Shown here: positions 1-10,794 of the stretch, in pieces
Numbering within the stretch: the first letter of the stretch is position 1
Layout: each line of letters opens with the position of its first letter
Assembly: GCF_023612095.1 (NCBI RefSeq)
Contig: NZ_CP086235.1
Coordinates: 3,049,501 to 3,113,500 of the forward strand
DNA from: Cytobacillus firmus
GTDB lineage: Bacteria > Bacillota > Bacilli > Bacillales > Cytobacillaceae
Direction of reading: 5' to 3'
DNA length: 64,000 bases
The notes under the pieces: model-generated
Databases searched by the model: none
What the model was told of the DNA's origin: nothing
The model's input: only the letters and a program-made list of their open reading frames with translations
Program-made: the position numbers and the translations under genes

Positions 1-772
1 CTTCGATTTTAGCATGTTTAACTTTCTCTGAATTCCATATTTTAACCACTTTGCCGTCAAATGTTGTATAAGCAACCGGCCATGGGTTTAACCCTCTAAT
101 GTGGTTATAGATTTCTTCTCCGGTTTTGCTCCAGTCGATTTTTTCCTGTTCTCTTTTAATGTTATAGGCAAAAGTGGCTTCTTCATCATTTTGCTTAATG
201 GGATTCAGTTCGTCATTCAGCAGTTTTGGCAGGGTTTCAGACAAAAGCTTGGATCCTGCCTCGCTAAGTTTATCGTGAAGAGTGCCTACTGTATCTGTTT
301 CAGTAATCGGCACCTCAACTTGTGTTAATATATCGCCTGCATCCAGCTTTTCAGCCATATACATAATGGTGATACCTGTTTTTTCTTTTCCCTGCAGAAT
401 GGAGTAATGAATGGGTGCACCGCCGCGCAATTCCGGAAGCAATGATGCATGAACATTTATACAGCCATACTTAGGCGCATCCAGAAGCGCCTTAGGCAAA
501 ATTTGCCCAAACGCTGCTGTGACAACAAGGTCTGGCTTAAGAGCAAGAACTTTCTCCAATTCATCCGGCTGGCGGATTTTTTCAGGCTGAATCACAGGGA
601 TGCCCTGTTTTTCAGCTTCGACTTTTACAGGAGGGGGAGTAAGGACCTTTTTCCTTCCAACCGGCCTGTCAGGCTGGGTAACCACTCCGATCACTTCATA
701 TCCATCGTCTATTATTTGCTTTAGTACCGGCACTGAAAAATCGGGTGTGCCCATAAAAACGATTTTTGTCAT
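1..772 (-). CDS. fmt: Methionyl-tRNA formyltransferase (partial, C-terminus beyond left edge)
   Basis: This enzyme formylates the initiator Met-tRNA using 10-formyl-tetrahydrofolate, in the cytoplasm. Translating the minus strand from the ATG at 772 gives [18 protein letters not shown], then a [20 protein letters not shown] stretch, which is the family signature SLLPxxRGxAPI with its catalytic Asn/His. Further on it continues through [20 protein letters not shown] into the C-terminal domain and runs off the window. The start overlaps the def stop as ATGA, so the two are translationally coupled; def-fmt pairing is the usual arrangement because deformylase removes the formyl group that Fmt adds. 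Confidence 0.97.
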   Translation of the reverse strand, partial: MTKIVFMGTPDFSVPVLKQIIDDGYEVIGVVTQPDRPVGRKKVLTPPPVKVEAEKQGIPVIQPEKIRQPDELEKVLALKPDLVVTAAFGQILPKALLDAPKYGCINVHASLLPELRGGAPIHYSILQGKEKTGITIMYMAEKLDAGDILTQVEVPITETDTVGTLHDKLSEAGSKLLSETLPKLLNDELNPIKQNDEEATFAYNIKREQEKIDWSKTGEEIYNHIRGLNPWPVAYTTFDGKVVKIWNSEKVKHAKIE

Positions 773-1254
773 TCAGCTTCCAATCCTTCCAACTCTTCTT
801 CATTCAAGTATCTTGTTACTTTTGAGGTAAATAGCACCCCATGCAAATGATCAATTTCATGGAGGATCGCTCTTGCCAGGAAATCCTCAGCCTCCAGGGT
901 AAAAAATTTCCCTTTGCGGTCCTGTGCCTTTATTTTGACATATTCAGGCCTTGTAACTTCTCCATATAACCCCGGAAAACTCAAGCATCCCTCAGGGCCT
1001 GTCTGCTCCCCATCCGTTTCAAGAATTTCCGGATTGATCATTTCAATTGTTCCAAACTCATCATCTATATCAACAATGGCAATTTGCAGCTTTTGCCCAA
1101 TTTGCGGAGCAGCAAGCCCGACACCATCGAATTCCAGCATCGTATCATACATATCATTTAACAATTTGCCAAGCTTCTTATCAAAGACTTTAACTGGTTC
1201 GCATTCTGCCTCCAGAATTTCAGCCGGATAAGTAACAATTTTTTTTACCGCCAA
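769..1254 (-). CDS. def: Peptide deformylase
   Basis: This metalloenzyme removes the N-formyl group from nascent proteins. All three family motifs are present: [17 protein letters not shown] and the metal-binding HEIDH. I place the start at a TTG at 1254 (product begins [14 protein letters not shown]), because a strong GGAGG lies 7 bases upstream and this matches the N-terminus known from B. subtilis Def. A longer reading frame reaches 1284 but has no ribosome binding site. About 161 residues, normal for the family. It sits downstream of priA and overlaps fmt by four bases. Confidence 0.95.
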   Translation of the reverse strand: MAVKKIVTYPAEILEAECEPVKVFDKKLGKLLNDMYDTMLEFDGVGLAAPQIGQKLQIAIVDIDDEFGTIEMINPEILETDGEQTGPEGCLSFPGLYGEVTRPEYVKIKAQDRKGKFFTLEAEDFLARAILHEIDHLHGVLFTSKVTRYLNEEELEGLEAE

Positions 1255-1360
1255 AACGTTTCCTCCATTTTTATCTATTTTCAACCAATTTGGGTTTATT
1301 CATAACCAGAAAAGCAGAAGCGCCTTAATACACTCCTTCTAAAGCTGACTCTTTTAGAAA

Positions 1361-3774
1361 CTACATTAAAATATATGGATTCAGGTCAATTGAGACAGTT
1401 AAGCCCCCTGAAGAAATTTCCTGCTGGTAATTATCCAGAATTTTTTTCAGCGTCTGGCCAAGTTCCGGCTCCCGCTTGTATTTTATCAGACATTGATACC
1501 GATATCTATTATTGATACGAGGTATCGGGGAGGCAACCGGACCAAGAACAATGCTCTCTGCAGATAATTTTGACTGAATGTACTGCGTGATCTTCTCGGT
1601 TACAGAAACAGCCTTCATTAATTCTTCGTGACTGACTGTGACAAGGGAGATATAGAAGAAAGGAGGATATCTATGAATTTTACGGACCATCATTTCTCTG
1701 TCGTAAAATTTATCGTAATCCTGCTCCCCGCCAGCTCAATACTATAATGTTCAGGTGTGTAGGTCTGAATGATTACCTCACCCTCTAATTCATGCCTCCC
1801 AGCTCGCCCGCTTACCTGTGTCAGCAGCTGAAAGGTTTTTTCAGACGAGCGGAAATCAGGCAAGTGCAGCATGGTGTCTGCCGAGAGTACTCCCACTAAA
1901 GTAATATTGGGGAAATCAAGGCCCTTAGCAATCATCTGGGTCCCAAGAAGAATATCTGCATGTCCTTCCTGGAATTGATCGAGGAGCTTTTCATGTGCAC
2001 CCTTCCTGCTGGTGGTGTCGACATCCATCCGTATTACCCTCGCTTCCGGCAGAATCTTTGCCAATTCCTCTTCCACTTTCTGCGTACCGGTCCCAAAATA
2101 GCGTATATGCTCACTTTCACATTCCGGGCATGCATTTGGAACCGATGCCTCATATCCGCAATAATGGCATTTCATCTGCTGGTTATAACGATGATACGTC
2201 AAAGAAATATCACAATGCGGACAATTAATAACATATCCGCAGTCCCTGCACATAACAAATGAAGAGTGCCCTCTTTTATTTAAAAATAATACGATTTGTT
2301 CTTTTTTCTCAAGACGGTCTTTTATTTTTTCAAGGAGCTTCCTTGAGAACATAGACCGGTTTCCTTCTCGCAGCTCTTCCCGCATATCAATGATATCAAC
2401 GGCAGGGAGAGCCTGATTGTTCATTCGGTTTTTGAGAGTGAGGATATGGTAAACTCCTTTTTGTGCCCGTGCGAAAGATTCCAATGAGGGAGTTGCACTG
2501 CCGAGCACCACAGGACATTTATGATTTTCCGCTCTTTTGATGGCAACGTCCCTTGCATGGTATCTTGGGTTTTCTTCCTGCTTATAGCTGGTTTCGTGCT
2601 CTTCATCAATTATAATAATTCCGAGGTTTTCAAATGGGGCAAAAATCGCCGAACGGGCTCCGACAACAACCTTGACTTCCTTCCGCTGAACCTTTCTCCA
2701 TTCATCATACTTTTCTCCTGCTGAAAGGCCGCTGTGCATAACCGCAACCTGATCGCCAAACCTTCCTTTAAAGCGTTTGACCATCTGCGGAGTTAAAGAA
2801 ATCTCAGGAACAAGGACAATGGCTTCTTTGTCATCCTCAAGCACCCGCTGGATGGATTGCAGATAAACCTCCGTTTTCCCGCTCCCTGTAACTCCATAGA
2901 GCAAAAAGGTTTCATGCCTGTTATCTTCAATAGAATCAAGGATGGGGATAATGGCATTTTTTTGTCCATCAGTCAAAGCGAGCGGTTTCGTTCTTTCGAA
3001 TTCACGGTCTCCAAAAGGATTGCGGTAAATTTCCACGTCCTTCTGGCCAAGCAGCCCTTTTTGCAAAAGCCCTTTTAATGTGGAAGAAGTGATTCCAAGC
3101 AAGGAAAATAACTCTTTCTGATCGACCGGTCCTTCCTCCCGGAGAAAATACTCCAGCACTTCCTTTTGCTTAGTTGCATTGCCTGGAAGGTTTTGAAGGT
3201 AATCAGCAAGCTTTTCAGGGGGGGCGGCCGCAAACACCTGCTTGACTTTTTTCTTTTTCACCCGTTCTTTTACCTGGTAAATAATATCGATATTTCCATT
3301 GGATGCTTCCTTCTGAAGAAGCGGCAAAGCACCGCCCTTTACAGCATCATCCCAGGTGATTTCATCAGCATTATGAAAGAGTGCGCATACTTTTTCAGGG
3401 AGCAGCTTACGATCTGCATTTTCCGCCATGACAAGCTTCTTTTCATATTTTGCCTTCAATGCTGCAGGCAGCATTGCCTGAAAAGCTGAAATTTTGTAGC
3501 ATAATGTTTTTTCTGTCAGCCAATCACCAAGATTCAAAAGCTCCTGATTAAGAACTGGATTTAGATCCATCGGCTCTAAAATGGATTTTAACTGCTGAAA
3601 ATCCGACTCTTCTTTTAATCCTGTAACAAACCCCTGTATTTTCCTCGGCCCAAATGGAACAACCACCCTCATGCCGGGGAAAATGACACCTTTCAGATGA
3701 GAGGGTATTTTATAGTCAAACGCCCGGTCAGTCTGTTTGGCAGGAACATCGACAATTACACTGGCTATGTTCAT
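1361..3774 (-). CDS. priA: Primosomal protein N' (replication restart helicase), frameshifted in this sequence
   Basis: PriA reloads the replication machinery at collapsed forks. The first 694 codons (to 1690) carry the DNA-binding N-terminus, Walker A GVTGSGKTEVYLQSI, the DEEH box and the eight zinc-binding cysteines (CRDCGYVINCPHC, CHYCGY, CPECESE). The last 110 residues lie in another frame (from 1693, beginning MMVRKIHRYPPF). The break is at a run of four C on the + strand (1726-1729): adding one base restores ELAGEQDYDKFYDREMMVRK, and the joined product would be about 804 residues, the normal size. ATGA overlap with coaBC upstream. A sequencing deletion is more likely than a real mutation. 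Confidence 0.93.
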
Positions 3775-4978
3775 TCATGCTCATCCTTTAGAAGCTTCGA
3801 GGCTTCTTCAAGAATTTTTACAGCCACATCTTTTTTAGACATTAGCGGAAGTTTTTCCGACGACCCATCCTTTTTAAAAAGTGTAACAATATTAGTGTCA
3901 GTTCCAAAGCCGGCACCTTCAGCAGTTACATTATTGGCAACGATCATATCGGCGTTTTTCTTCATTAGCTTGCCCTTTGCATACTCTTCGACCTGTTCAG
4001 TTTCAGCCGCAAACCCTATCAGGATTTGCTTCTCCTTTTTTGTCCCAGCTCGAACAATATATCCTTTGTTCTTTCAAGCTCCAATACTTCATCGCCGGGC
4101 TGTTTCTTCATTTTTTGCGCAGAAGCCACCTTTGGGCGATAATCGGAGACGGCAGCTGTCTTGATGACAACATCGGCATTAACAAATTCATTTAATGCCG
4201 CTTGATACATTTCTTCAGCAGATTCCACCTTTATCAGTTTTAATCCTGCAGGCGCATTAATTGAAACCGGGCCGGATATCAATATAACTTCAGCACCTGC
4301 AGAGACGGCAGCTTCCGCTATTGCATAGCCCATTTTCCCTGTAGAATGGTTCGTTATATAACGGACAGGATCAATTTTCTCCCTCGTTGGGCCCGCAGTT
4401 ATGACCACTTTTTGGCCAGTAAGCTCCAATCTGGAAGGCTTGAAAAATTCACTGATCGTTTCTGTAATTTTCTCAGGCTCTTCAAGCCTTCCTTTTCCAA
4501 CATAACCGCATGCAAGATACCCTTCTGAAGGCTCTATGAATCTGCAGCCAAAACCATATAAGGTTTCAATGTTTTTTTGAACAGCGGGATGGCTGTACAT
4601 ATGCACATTCATTGCAGGTGCAATCCAAATCGGTGATGATGCAGCCAAAAGGGTTGTAGTGATCATATTATCTGCAATTCCATTGGCAAGCTTCCCGATC
4701 ACATTTGCTGTAGCGGGAGCAACAAGAATTAAATCTGCCCAATCAGCCAGGTCGATGTGAGCAATAACCTTCGAGTCTTTTTCATCAAAAGTGTCTGTAT
4801 AAACATCATGTCTTGAAAGGGCCTGAAAAGTTAATGGTGCAACAAAGTTAACAGCCGATTCACTTAGGATCACTTTCACCTGCGCTCCTGCCTGTGTCAG
4901 TTTGCTTGTTAAGGCTGCAGCTTTATAAACAGCAATTCCTCCGGTTACACATAATAAAATCTTCTTTCCAGTCAGCAT
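3771..4978 (-). CDS. coaBC: Bifunctional phosphopantothenoylcysteine decarboxylase / phosphopantothenate-cysteine ligase, frameshifted in this sequence
   Basis: CoaBC performs two consecutive steps of coenzyme A synthesis. The N-terminal flavin-dependent decarboxylase half shows TGGIAVYKAA, PAMNVHMYSHPA and CGYVGKGRLEEP; the ligase half starts near GQKVVITAGPTREKIDPVRY. The main frame ends early after ELGQKRRSKS, while the conserved continuation (KKEKQILIGFAAETEQVEEY, then MKKNADMIVANNV) is in the next frame. The break is in a run of six T on the + strand (4036-4041); one extra base repairs it to about 402 residues, the expected length. It heads the coaBC-priA-def-fmt operon and is cut off from rpoZ by terminators. 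Confidence 0.93.
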
Positions 4979-5015
4979 TATATGACCCCACCAATCTCAA
5001 AAATAATTCTTCTCT

Positions 5016-5057
5016 ATAAAAACGGCCTGGCTATCTATTTCTATATAAAGCCTGGCC
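5016..5057 (-). terminator. Possible second terminator between rpoZ and coaBC
   Basis: Read on the minus strand, GGCCAGGCT pairs with AGCCAGGCC with one central mismatch across a 16-base loop, followed by GTTTTTATAG. It would stop read-through into coaBC, or be a second stop after the rpoZ terminator. Confidence 0.55.
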
Positions 5058-5136
5058 ATTAATGGCAAATTGCTTTCATGATAGTTTTATTATGCAAGAA
5101 GAGCAGTGAATTTTCATCTAATAAAACCTCAAACAA

Positions 5137-5166
5137 AAATAACAACCTTTTGAAAGGTTGTTATTC
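5137..5166 (-). terminator. Rho-independent terminator after rpoZ
   Basis: On the minus strand, AACAACCTTT is followed by CAA and AAAGGTTGTT, then ATTTTTGTTT. It lies directly after the rpoZ stop codon and ends the yicC-remA-gmk-rpoZ transcript. Confidence 0.8.
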
Positions 5167-5173
5167 AGCGATT

Positions 5174-5395
5174 TCACTCGTATGATTCATTGGCCGTTTT
5201 TTCGCCCAGGCGGTAATGAAGCTGGTCTGCATGTATTTCCTCAAGTGCTTTGCCCACATTTTTATGTGATTTGTATCTTTCAAGCTGCGGTTTGGCATTA
5301 AGCTGAAGCTTGCGTGCACGCTTGGCAGCAACTGAAACAAGTGAATATTTGGAGTCAATCTTTGTCATTAGGGAATCAATAGAAGGATAAAGCAT
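5174..5395 (-). CDS. rpoZ: DNA-directed RNA polymerase omega subunit
   Basis: Omega helps assemble and stabilise RNA polymerase by clamping the beta' subunit. The 73-residue product begins [20 protein letters not shown] and contains the family's [11 protein letters not shown] helix and the [10 protein letters not shown] segment. The size is typical of Firmicutes omega. The start lies two bases after the gmk stop, with its GGAGGTAG ribosome binding site inside the end of gmk. The order remA-gmk-rpoZ-coaBC-priA matches B. subtilis. A different-frame reading of the same bases (5161-5358) has no family resemblance and was discarded. Confidence 0.95.
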   Translation of the reverse strand: MLYPSIDSLMTKIDSKYSLVSVAAKRARKLQLNAKPQLERYKSHKNVGKALEEIHADQLHYRLGEKTANESYE

Positions 5396-5397
5396 AT

Positions 5398-6286
<889 letters not shown>

Positions 6287-6346
6287 TTGGGTCCTCCAAT
6301 CATCAGTTATTTAGTTTGACCCCCAGAGCCGGAATCTAAACAACTG

Positions 6347-7219
6347 CTATTCAATATTTTGAACCTGTTCCTTCATTTTTTCCAATAAACTCTTTATTTC
6401 TACCACTTCGGCAGCTATATCTGCACTATTTGCCTTAGAGCCGATCGTATTGGCCTCCCGGTTCATTTCCTGCAGAATAAAGTCGAGCTTTCTGCCTGCG
6501 GGTTCTGTAAGCTGAAGTGTATGCTCAAACTGGCTTATATGGCTTTGCAGCCTTATCAGTTCTTCACTGATATCCGCTTTATCAGCGAATATTGCTACCT
6601 CTGTCAAAATTCTCGGTTCATCCACCTGGCCATCAAGAAATTCCTTCATACGCTTATGCAATCTTTCCTGGTAAAGCTGTGCAACCTTTGGTGCATACTC
6701 TCTCAGTTTGCTGACACTATTGCTTAAAAGACTAAGATGGCTGCGAAGATCTCTTTCCAGCTCATCACCCTCTGCTTTCCTCATTTGCATTAACTGCAGG
6801 CATGCCTCTTCAGCTGCAGAAAGGACCAGCTGGCTCATTTCCTCATTGCCGGACTCTTTCTCTTCAATGTCAATCAATTCTTCGCGAATGACATCACCGA
6901 TGGATAGTTCCGTTTGAATTTGATACTTTGCTTGAATTGCAGTTATGTATTGATAATATTCATCTAATAGTTCCCAGTCAACATTTACTTTCCTGCTGGC
7001 CAGGACATCACCGTCAACGGTGATAAAAACCTCGATTCTTCCTCTTTTGATATGCCTATTAAGCTTTTTCTTTATTTTGTCTTCAATATGCATCAGCTGT
7101 CTGGGCATTCTTATTTGAAATTCGGAAAAACGATGATTTACAGTTTTGATTTCAACCGTAATGGAGCCTTGCCCGGAATCTTTCTTGCTTCTGCCATAAC
7201 CAGTCATGCTTACTGCCAT
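6347..7219 (-). CDS. yicC: YicC/YloC family endoribonuclease
   Basis: A 290-residue member of the YicC family, which in other bacteria has endoribonuclease activity. The N-terminal signature MAVSMTGYGRSKKD and the C-terminal DUF1732 hallmark FILQEMNREANTIGSKA are intact, with a long helical middle. The length fits B. subtilis YloC. It starts the yicC-remA-gmk-rpoZ transcript and is separated from the upstream calcium ATPase by a terminator. The substrate here is unknown. Confidence 0.93.
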   Translation of the reverse strand: MAVSMTGYGRSKKDSGQGSITVEIKTVNHRFSEFQIRMPRQLMHIEDKIKKKLNRHIKRGRIEVFITVDGDVLASRKVNVDWELLDEYYQYITAIQAKYQIQTELSIGDVIREELIDIEEKESGNEEMSQLVLSAAEEACLQLMQMRKAEGDELERDLRSHLSLLSNSVSKLREYAPKVAQLYQERLHKRMKEFLDGQVDEPRILTEVAIFADKADISEELIRLQSHISQFEHTLQLTEPAGRKLDFILQEMNREANTIGSKANSADIAAEVVEIKSLLEKMKEQVQNIE

Positions 7220-7342
7220 TTCTCACACTTCCTTTTGGGAAAAGCACAGCTTATAAAAAGCACTTACTTTCAGTTAGCGGCATGGTGCCTGTGCAGTTTA
7301 TGTATAAAAATCAAGTAGTGATGGAGATTTATATGTTTGCGC

Positions 7343-7378
7343 AAAAAAGAAAGGTAATAGAGTTCTTCTCTACTACCT
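7343..7378 (-). terminator. Rho-independent terminator after the P-type ATPase
   Basis: Minus strand: AGGTAGTAGAG, a 5-base loop, CTCTATTACCT, then TTCTTTTTT. The 11-bp stem plus T tract lies 19 bases after the ATPase stop. Confidence 0.85.
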
Positions 7379-7396
7379 AAAGGATTATAACATATT

Positions 7397-10075
7397 TTAT
7401 TTTGTTTTTCTTGCCAAAAATGTGCCTGCCAGTAAAAATGTTGGAATGGCTGAGAGTCCTGTGATCATAAACCAGTCGCGCAATTCAATAGGGACAGTGT
7501 GGAAAATTGGCTGAAGCGGCGGATAGTATATGACAATCAGCACTAAAACAAGGGAAGAGATGACTGCCCAGACTAAATATTTATTGCCTAATGGATTTCT
7601 TGAGAACACTGATTTTTCACTGCGGCAATCAAATACATGGATCAGCTGAGCCATAACCAATGTGGCAAACGCTACTGTCTGTGCGTATGCAAGATGATCC
7701 GGATTTGCCCGGTAGGCAAAAATAAACGCCAGTAATGTCACAAGGCCAATTAAGAATCCCCTTGAAACCACTTTCCAGCCAAGCCCTCTTGAAAAGACAC
7801 CTTCCTTAGGACTCCTTGGTTTCCGCTTCATCACATTCTCCTCAGGCTGATCAAGGCCCAGAGCCATTGCAGGAAGCCCATCCGTTACGAGGTTCACCCA
7901 GAGAATCTGAATTGGCACTAATGGCAGCGGAAGGGCCAGAAGCATAGCAAACAGCATTACCAGAATCTCGCCAACATTTGATGCAAGCAAATACCTGATG
8001 AACTTGCGGATATTTTCGTATATATTTCTTCCTTCTTTTATCGCGGCTTTTATGGTAGCAAAATTATCATCAAGCAATACAAGTGCAGATGCCTCTTTAG
8101 CAACATCTGTGCCTGTAATGCCCATTGAAATGCCAATATCTGCTGCTTTAATGGCCGGAGCATCATTGACTCCATCACCTGTCATGGCAACGATATGACC
8201 TCTATTCTGGAGAGCCTTGACGATTTTCAATTTATGCTCGGGAGATACTCTGGCAAATACTGCGACATCCTCAACCACATCTTCGAGGTCTTCTACAGAC
8301 ATCTCCGCAAGGTCTTTTCCCTGAAGTACTTTGGAACCTTCTGTTAAAATGCTTAACTGTTTGGCAATAGCCTGTGCTGTAATCACATGATCTCCTGTGA
8401 TCATGATCGTTTTAATTCCTGCTTCCCTGCATTCCTTGACTGCTTCTTTAACCTCCGGCCTTGGCGGATCAATCATCCCCTGCAGCCCAATAAAAGTTAA
8501 TCCCTTCTCCGCCTCTTTTTCATCAAGAATGACATTCTTAGACGGGATTTCTTTATAGCCAATCGCGATGGTTCTTAATGCTTGTGAAGCCAAATCTTCA
8601 ATGGCTGCCTGAATTTCACCAGAAAGCTCCCTGGAAAGAATCTGCCGCCTTCCCTCCCAAAGAACCGATTCGCTTTTCCCGACTAAGACATCGGGAGCAC
8701 CTTTGGTAACAATAAATTGTCTTCCATTATGATCCTTTACCACAACACTCATCATTTTTCTGGCAGAGTCAAACGGAAACTCATTAATAATCTGAAATTG
8801 ATTCAGGAGACTGCTCCTGTTATAACCGGCTTTCATGGCTGCTACAAGGAGAGCACCTTCAGTTGGGTCACCGTCAATCACAAACTCATTATTTTTCTGC
8901 TGTATTTCCGCATGATTGCATAACATGCCAAACATCAGCATCTGCTGGAGCGATTTATCACTTTTCGGTTCAATTTGGCTCTCATTTCGATAAAACTGCC
9001 CTTGCGGTTCATACCCGACTCCATCAACTCTCCATTCTTTTCCTCCGCTCCAGAGATGGGTGACGGTCATTTTGTTTTGGGTCATGGTTCCGGTTTTGTC
9101 TGAACAAATAACAGATGCACAGCCAAGAGTTTCAACTGCAGGAAGTTTCCGTACGATTGCCTTTTTCCTGATCATTCTTTGAACTCCAAGCGAGAGCGCC
9201 ACCGTGACAATGGCAGGCAGCCCTTCTGGAATTGCCGCAACAGCCAATGAGACACCAGCAAGGAACATTGTATATAATTCCTGTCCCTGCATCACACCTG
9301 CCGCAACAACGAGAACTGTAAGGAAAATCGCTGCGGTAATGAGGATTTTGCCGAGCTGTTCCAATCTCCGCTGGAGCGGTGTGGTCATGGTTTCGGCATT
9401 TTGCAGAAGATCAGCAATTTGTCCCATAGCGGTATTCATCCCTGTTCCGACAACCACACCCAATCCATTGCCGCGGGTCACCATTGTACCCATAAAAGCC
9501 ATATTTTCCATATCGCCAATAGCGAGGTTAGGCGTTTTCAGGGATCCGGTCCTCTTTTGAACAGGCAGCGACTCTCCCGTTAAAGCAGACTCCTCAATCT
9601 CAAGGCTATTGGATTCTACTATTCTTACATCTGCACCCACTCTGTCGCCCGTAGAAAATTTAAGCAGATCCCCGACTGCCACTTCTTTGGAAGGAATTTT
9701 CCTCCACCCTCCATCCCGAAGTGCAATTACTTGGGGAGCGGATAACTCTTTAAGTGCACTCAGCGACTTTTCCGCTTTCCTTTCCTGAAAGAAGCCCAGA
9801 AATCCATTTATGATTACAATTGCAATAATGGCAATTGCATCAATATATTCACCAAGCAGCCCCGAAATCAAGGTGGCAGCTAATAAAACAAGAACCATGA
9901 AATCTTTAAATTGACTAAAAAATAAGAGTAAAGCAGACTGCTTTTCTCCCTCTTTCAATTCATTAAATCCATATTGTTTGTGGCGTTTTTTTACATCATC
10001 CTCTGTTAAGCCTGCCTTAATGTCTGTATTTAAGGCCTGCTCAACCTCCCTTTCATTCATTTCATGGAACTTCAT
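7397..10075 (-). CDS. yloB: P-type calcium-transporting ATPase (YloB type)
   Basis: An 892-residue P2A-type cation pump of the membrane, expected to export Ca2+ driven by ATP. Visible are the actuator motif ALTGESLPV, the membrane segment AAIPEGLPAIV, the phosphorylation site SDKTGTMTQNK, the hinge MTGDGVNDAPA, and six C-terminal membrane segments with NLVTDGLPAMALG. Start at 10075 (MKFHEMNEREVEQAL) agrees with B. subtilis YloB; the frame extends upstream 30 codons without homology. A GGAGG lies about 15 bases upstream, slightly far. It has its own terminator, and upstream is a repeat-filled region, so it is probably monocistronic. Confidence 0.94.
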   Translation of the reverse strand: MKFHEMNEREVEQALNTDIKAGLTEDDVKKRHKQYGFNELKEGEKQSALLLFFSQFKDFMVLVLLAATLISGLLGEYIDAIAIIAIVIINGFLGFFQERKAEKSLSALKELSAPQVIALRDGGWRKIPSKEVAVGDLLKFSTGDRVGADVRIVESNSLEIEESALTGESLPVQKRTGSLKTPNLAIGDMENMAFMGTMVTRGNGLGVVVGTGMNTAMGQIADLLQNAETMTTPLQRRLEQLGKILITAAIFLTVLVVAAGVMQGQELYTMFLAGVSLAVAAIPEGLPAIVTVALSLGVQRMIRKKAIVRKLPAVETLGCASVICSDKTGTMTQNKMTVTHLWSGGKEWRVDGVGYEPQGQFYRNESQIEPKSDKSLQQMLMFGMLCNHAEIQQKNNEFVIDGDPTEGALLVAAMKAGYNRSSLLNQFQIINEFPFDSARKMMSVVVKDHNGRQFIVTKGAPDVLVGKSESVLWEGRRQILSRELSGEIQAAIEDLASQALRTIAIGYKEIPSKNVILDEKEAEKGLTFIGLQGMIDPPRPEVKEAVKECREAGIKTIMITGDHVITAQAIAKQLSILTEGSKVLQGKDLAEMSVEDLEDVVEDVAVFARVSPEHKLKIVKALQNRGHIVAMTGDGVNDAPAIKAADIGISMGITGTDVAKEASALVLLDDNFATIKAAIKEGRNIYENIRKFIRYLLASNVGEILVMLFAMLLALPLPLVPIQILWVNLVTDGLPAMALGLDQPEENVMKRKPRSPKEGVFSRGLGWKVVSRGFLIGLVTLLAFIFAYRANPDHLAYAQTVAFATLVMAQLIHVFDCRSEKSVFSRNPLGNKYLVWAVISSLVLVLIVIYYPPLQPIFHTVPIELRDWFMITGLSAIPTFLLAGTFLARKTK

Positions 10076-10295
10076 CCGGACATCACACTTCCTCCTTTGT
10101 GGTTTGAGAAAAGCCATGAGTGCCTGGGTGCAGGGTAATATCATCGAGAAAAATCCCGTAAGCACTCACAGCCAGACTTTAAGGGAATCCGCCAGATGGC
10201 AGACTATCCTCTTCTGCTAAAACAAGGCAGAGTTGTCCAATCTCACTCTAAAGAAAGCATATTCAGCCCTGTCCAAAAAAATGCTATTATTAATA

Positions 10296-10423
10296 AGAAA
10301 AGCGGAAGGCGCCCGCTTATCGGCGACAAGCATAAGACGAGCCGGCATGAAGGTTGTTTTTTAACCTTCTTGACGGATTGACTTATGACCTCGAGCCGAT
10401 GGCGCCTGGAGCTAGACAGCATT
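10296..10423. repeat. Composite intergenic repeat, unit 1 (type A)
   Basis: A 128-bp unit beginning AGAAAAGCGGAAGGCGCC and ending GGCGCCTGGAGCTAGACAGC plus ATT. Its ends can fold on each other (GGCGCC...ATCGGC against GCCGAT-GGCGCC), with an inner hairpin AAGGTT-GTTTTTT-AACCTT. It is almost identical to unit 3 (10551-10678): I see one difference, A versus G at about 10381. It lies in the roughly 700-base gap between the calcium ATPase and rqcH, which otherwise shows no gene. Confidence 0.9.
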
Positions 10424-10550
10424 AGAAAAGCGGAAGCGCCTTGCCCACCCCGAAAAGCACAAGACGAGGCTCCCGGAAAGGCGTCCTTTGCCTTTTTGGG
10501 AGGTCCGGCTTGTGACCTCGAGGGGGTAGGCGCTGGAGCTAGACAGCATT
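10424..10550. repeat. Composite intergenic repeat, unit 2 (type B)
   Basis: A 127-bp unit sharing the borders of type A (AGAAAAGCGGAAGCGCC at the left, GGCGCTGGAGCTAGACAGC at the right) but with a different core containing AAAGCACAAGACGAGGC and CTTGTGACCTCGAG, which pair with each other. It directly abuts units 1 and 3. Confidence 0.9.
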
Positions 10551-10678
10551 AGAAAAGCGGAAGGCGCCCGCTTATCGGCGACAAGCATAAGACGAGCCGG
10601 CATGAAGGTTGTTTTTTAACCTTCTTGACGGATTGGCTTATGACCTCGAGCCGATGGCGCCTGGAGCTAGACAGCATT
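10551..10678. repeat. Composite intergenic repeat, unit 3 (type A)
   Basis: A second type A copy, 128 bp, matching unit 1 with one visible substitution, including the ATT that joins it to the next unit. Confidence 0.9.
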
Positions 10679-10701
10679 AGAAAAGCGGAAGGCGCCTGAA
10701 A
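10679..10701. repeat. Composite intergenic repeat, unit 4 (left-end fragment)
   Basis: Only the left border (AGAAAAGCGGAAGGCGCC) is present before the sequence diverges into AT-rich DNA in front of rqcH. It looks like a truncated fourth copy. Confidence 0.75.
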
Positions 10702-10794
10702 TAGAAAAACCAAGCAGTAAAACTTGATTTTTATTTAATAAATGAAAGAATAATGTATATCTAATGTAATTTTTATAGAAGAGGATGTTCCGAT

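Noticed and set aside
1361..1693. Independent 110-residue protein downstream of priA
   Set aside because: Its sequence is the C-terminus of PriA; one inserted base at 1726-1729 joins both frames.
3771..3965. Independent 64-residue protein between coaBC and priA
   Set aside because: It is the end of CoaBC in a shifted frame, rejoined by one base at 4036-4041.
10196..10603. Small reading frames within the repeat array
   Set aside because: They translate the repeat itself; no conserved protein and no ribosome binding site.
10296..10701. CRISPR array
   Set aside because: Units abut directly, carry no unique spacers of uniform size and are palindromic elements of about 128 bp; no cas genes nearby.
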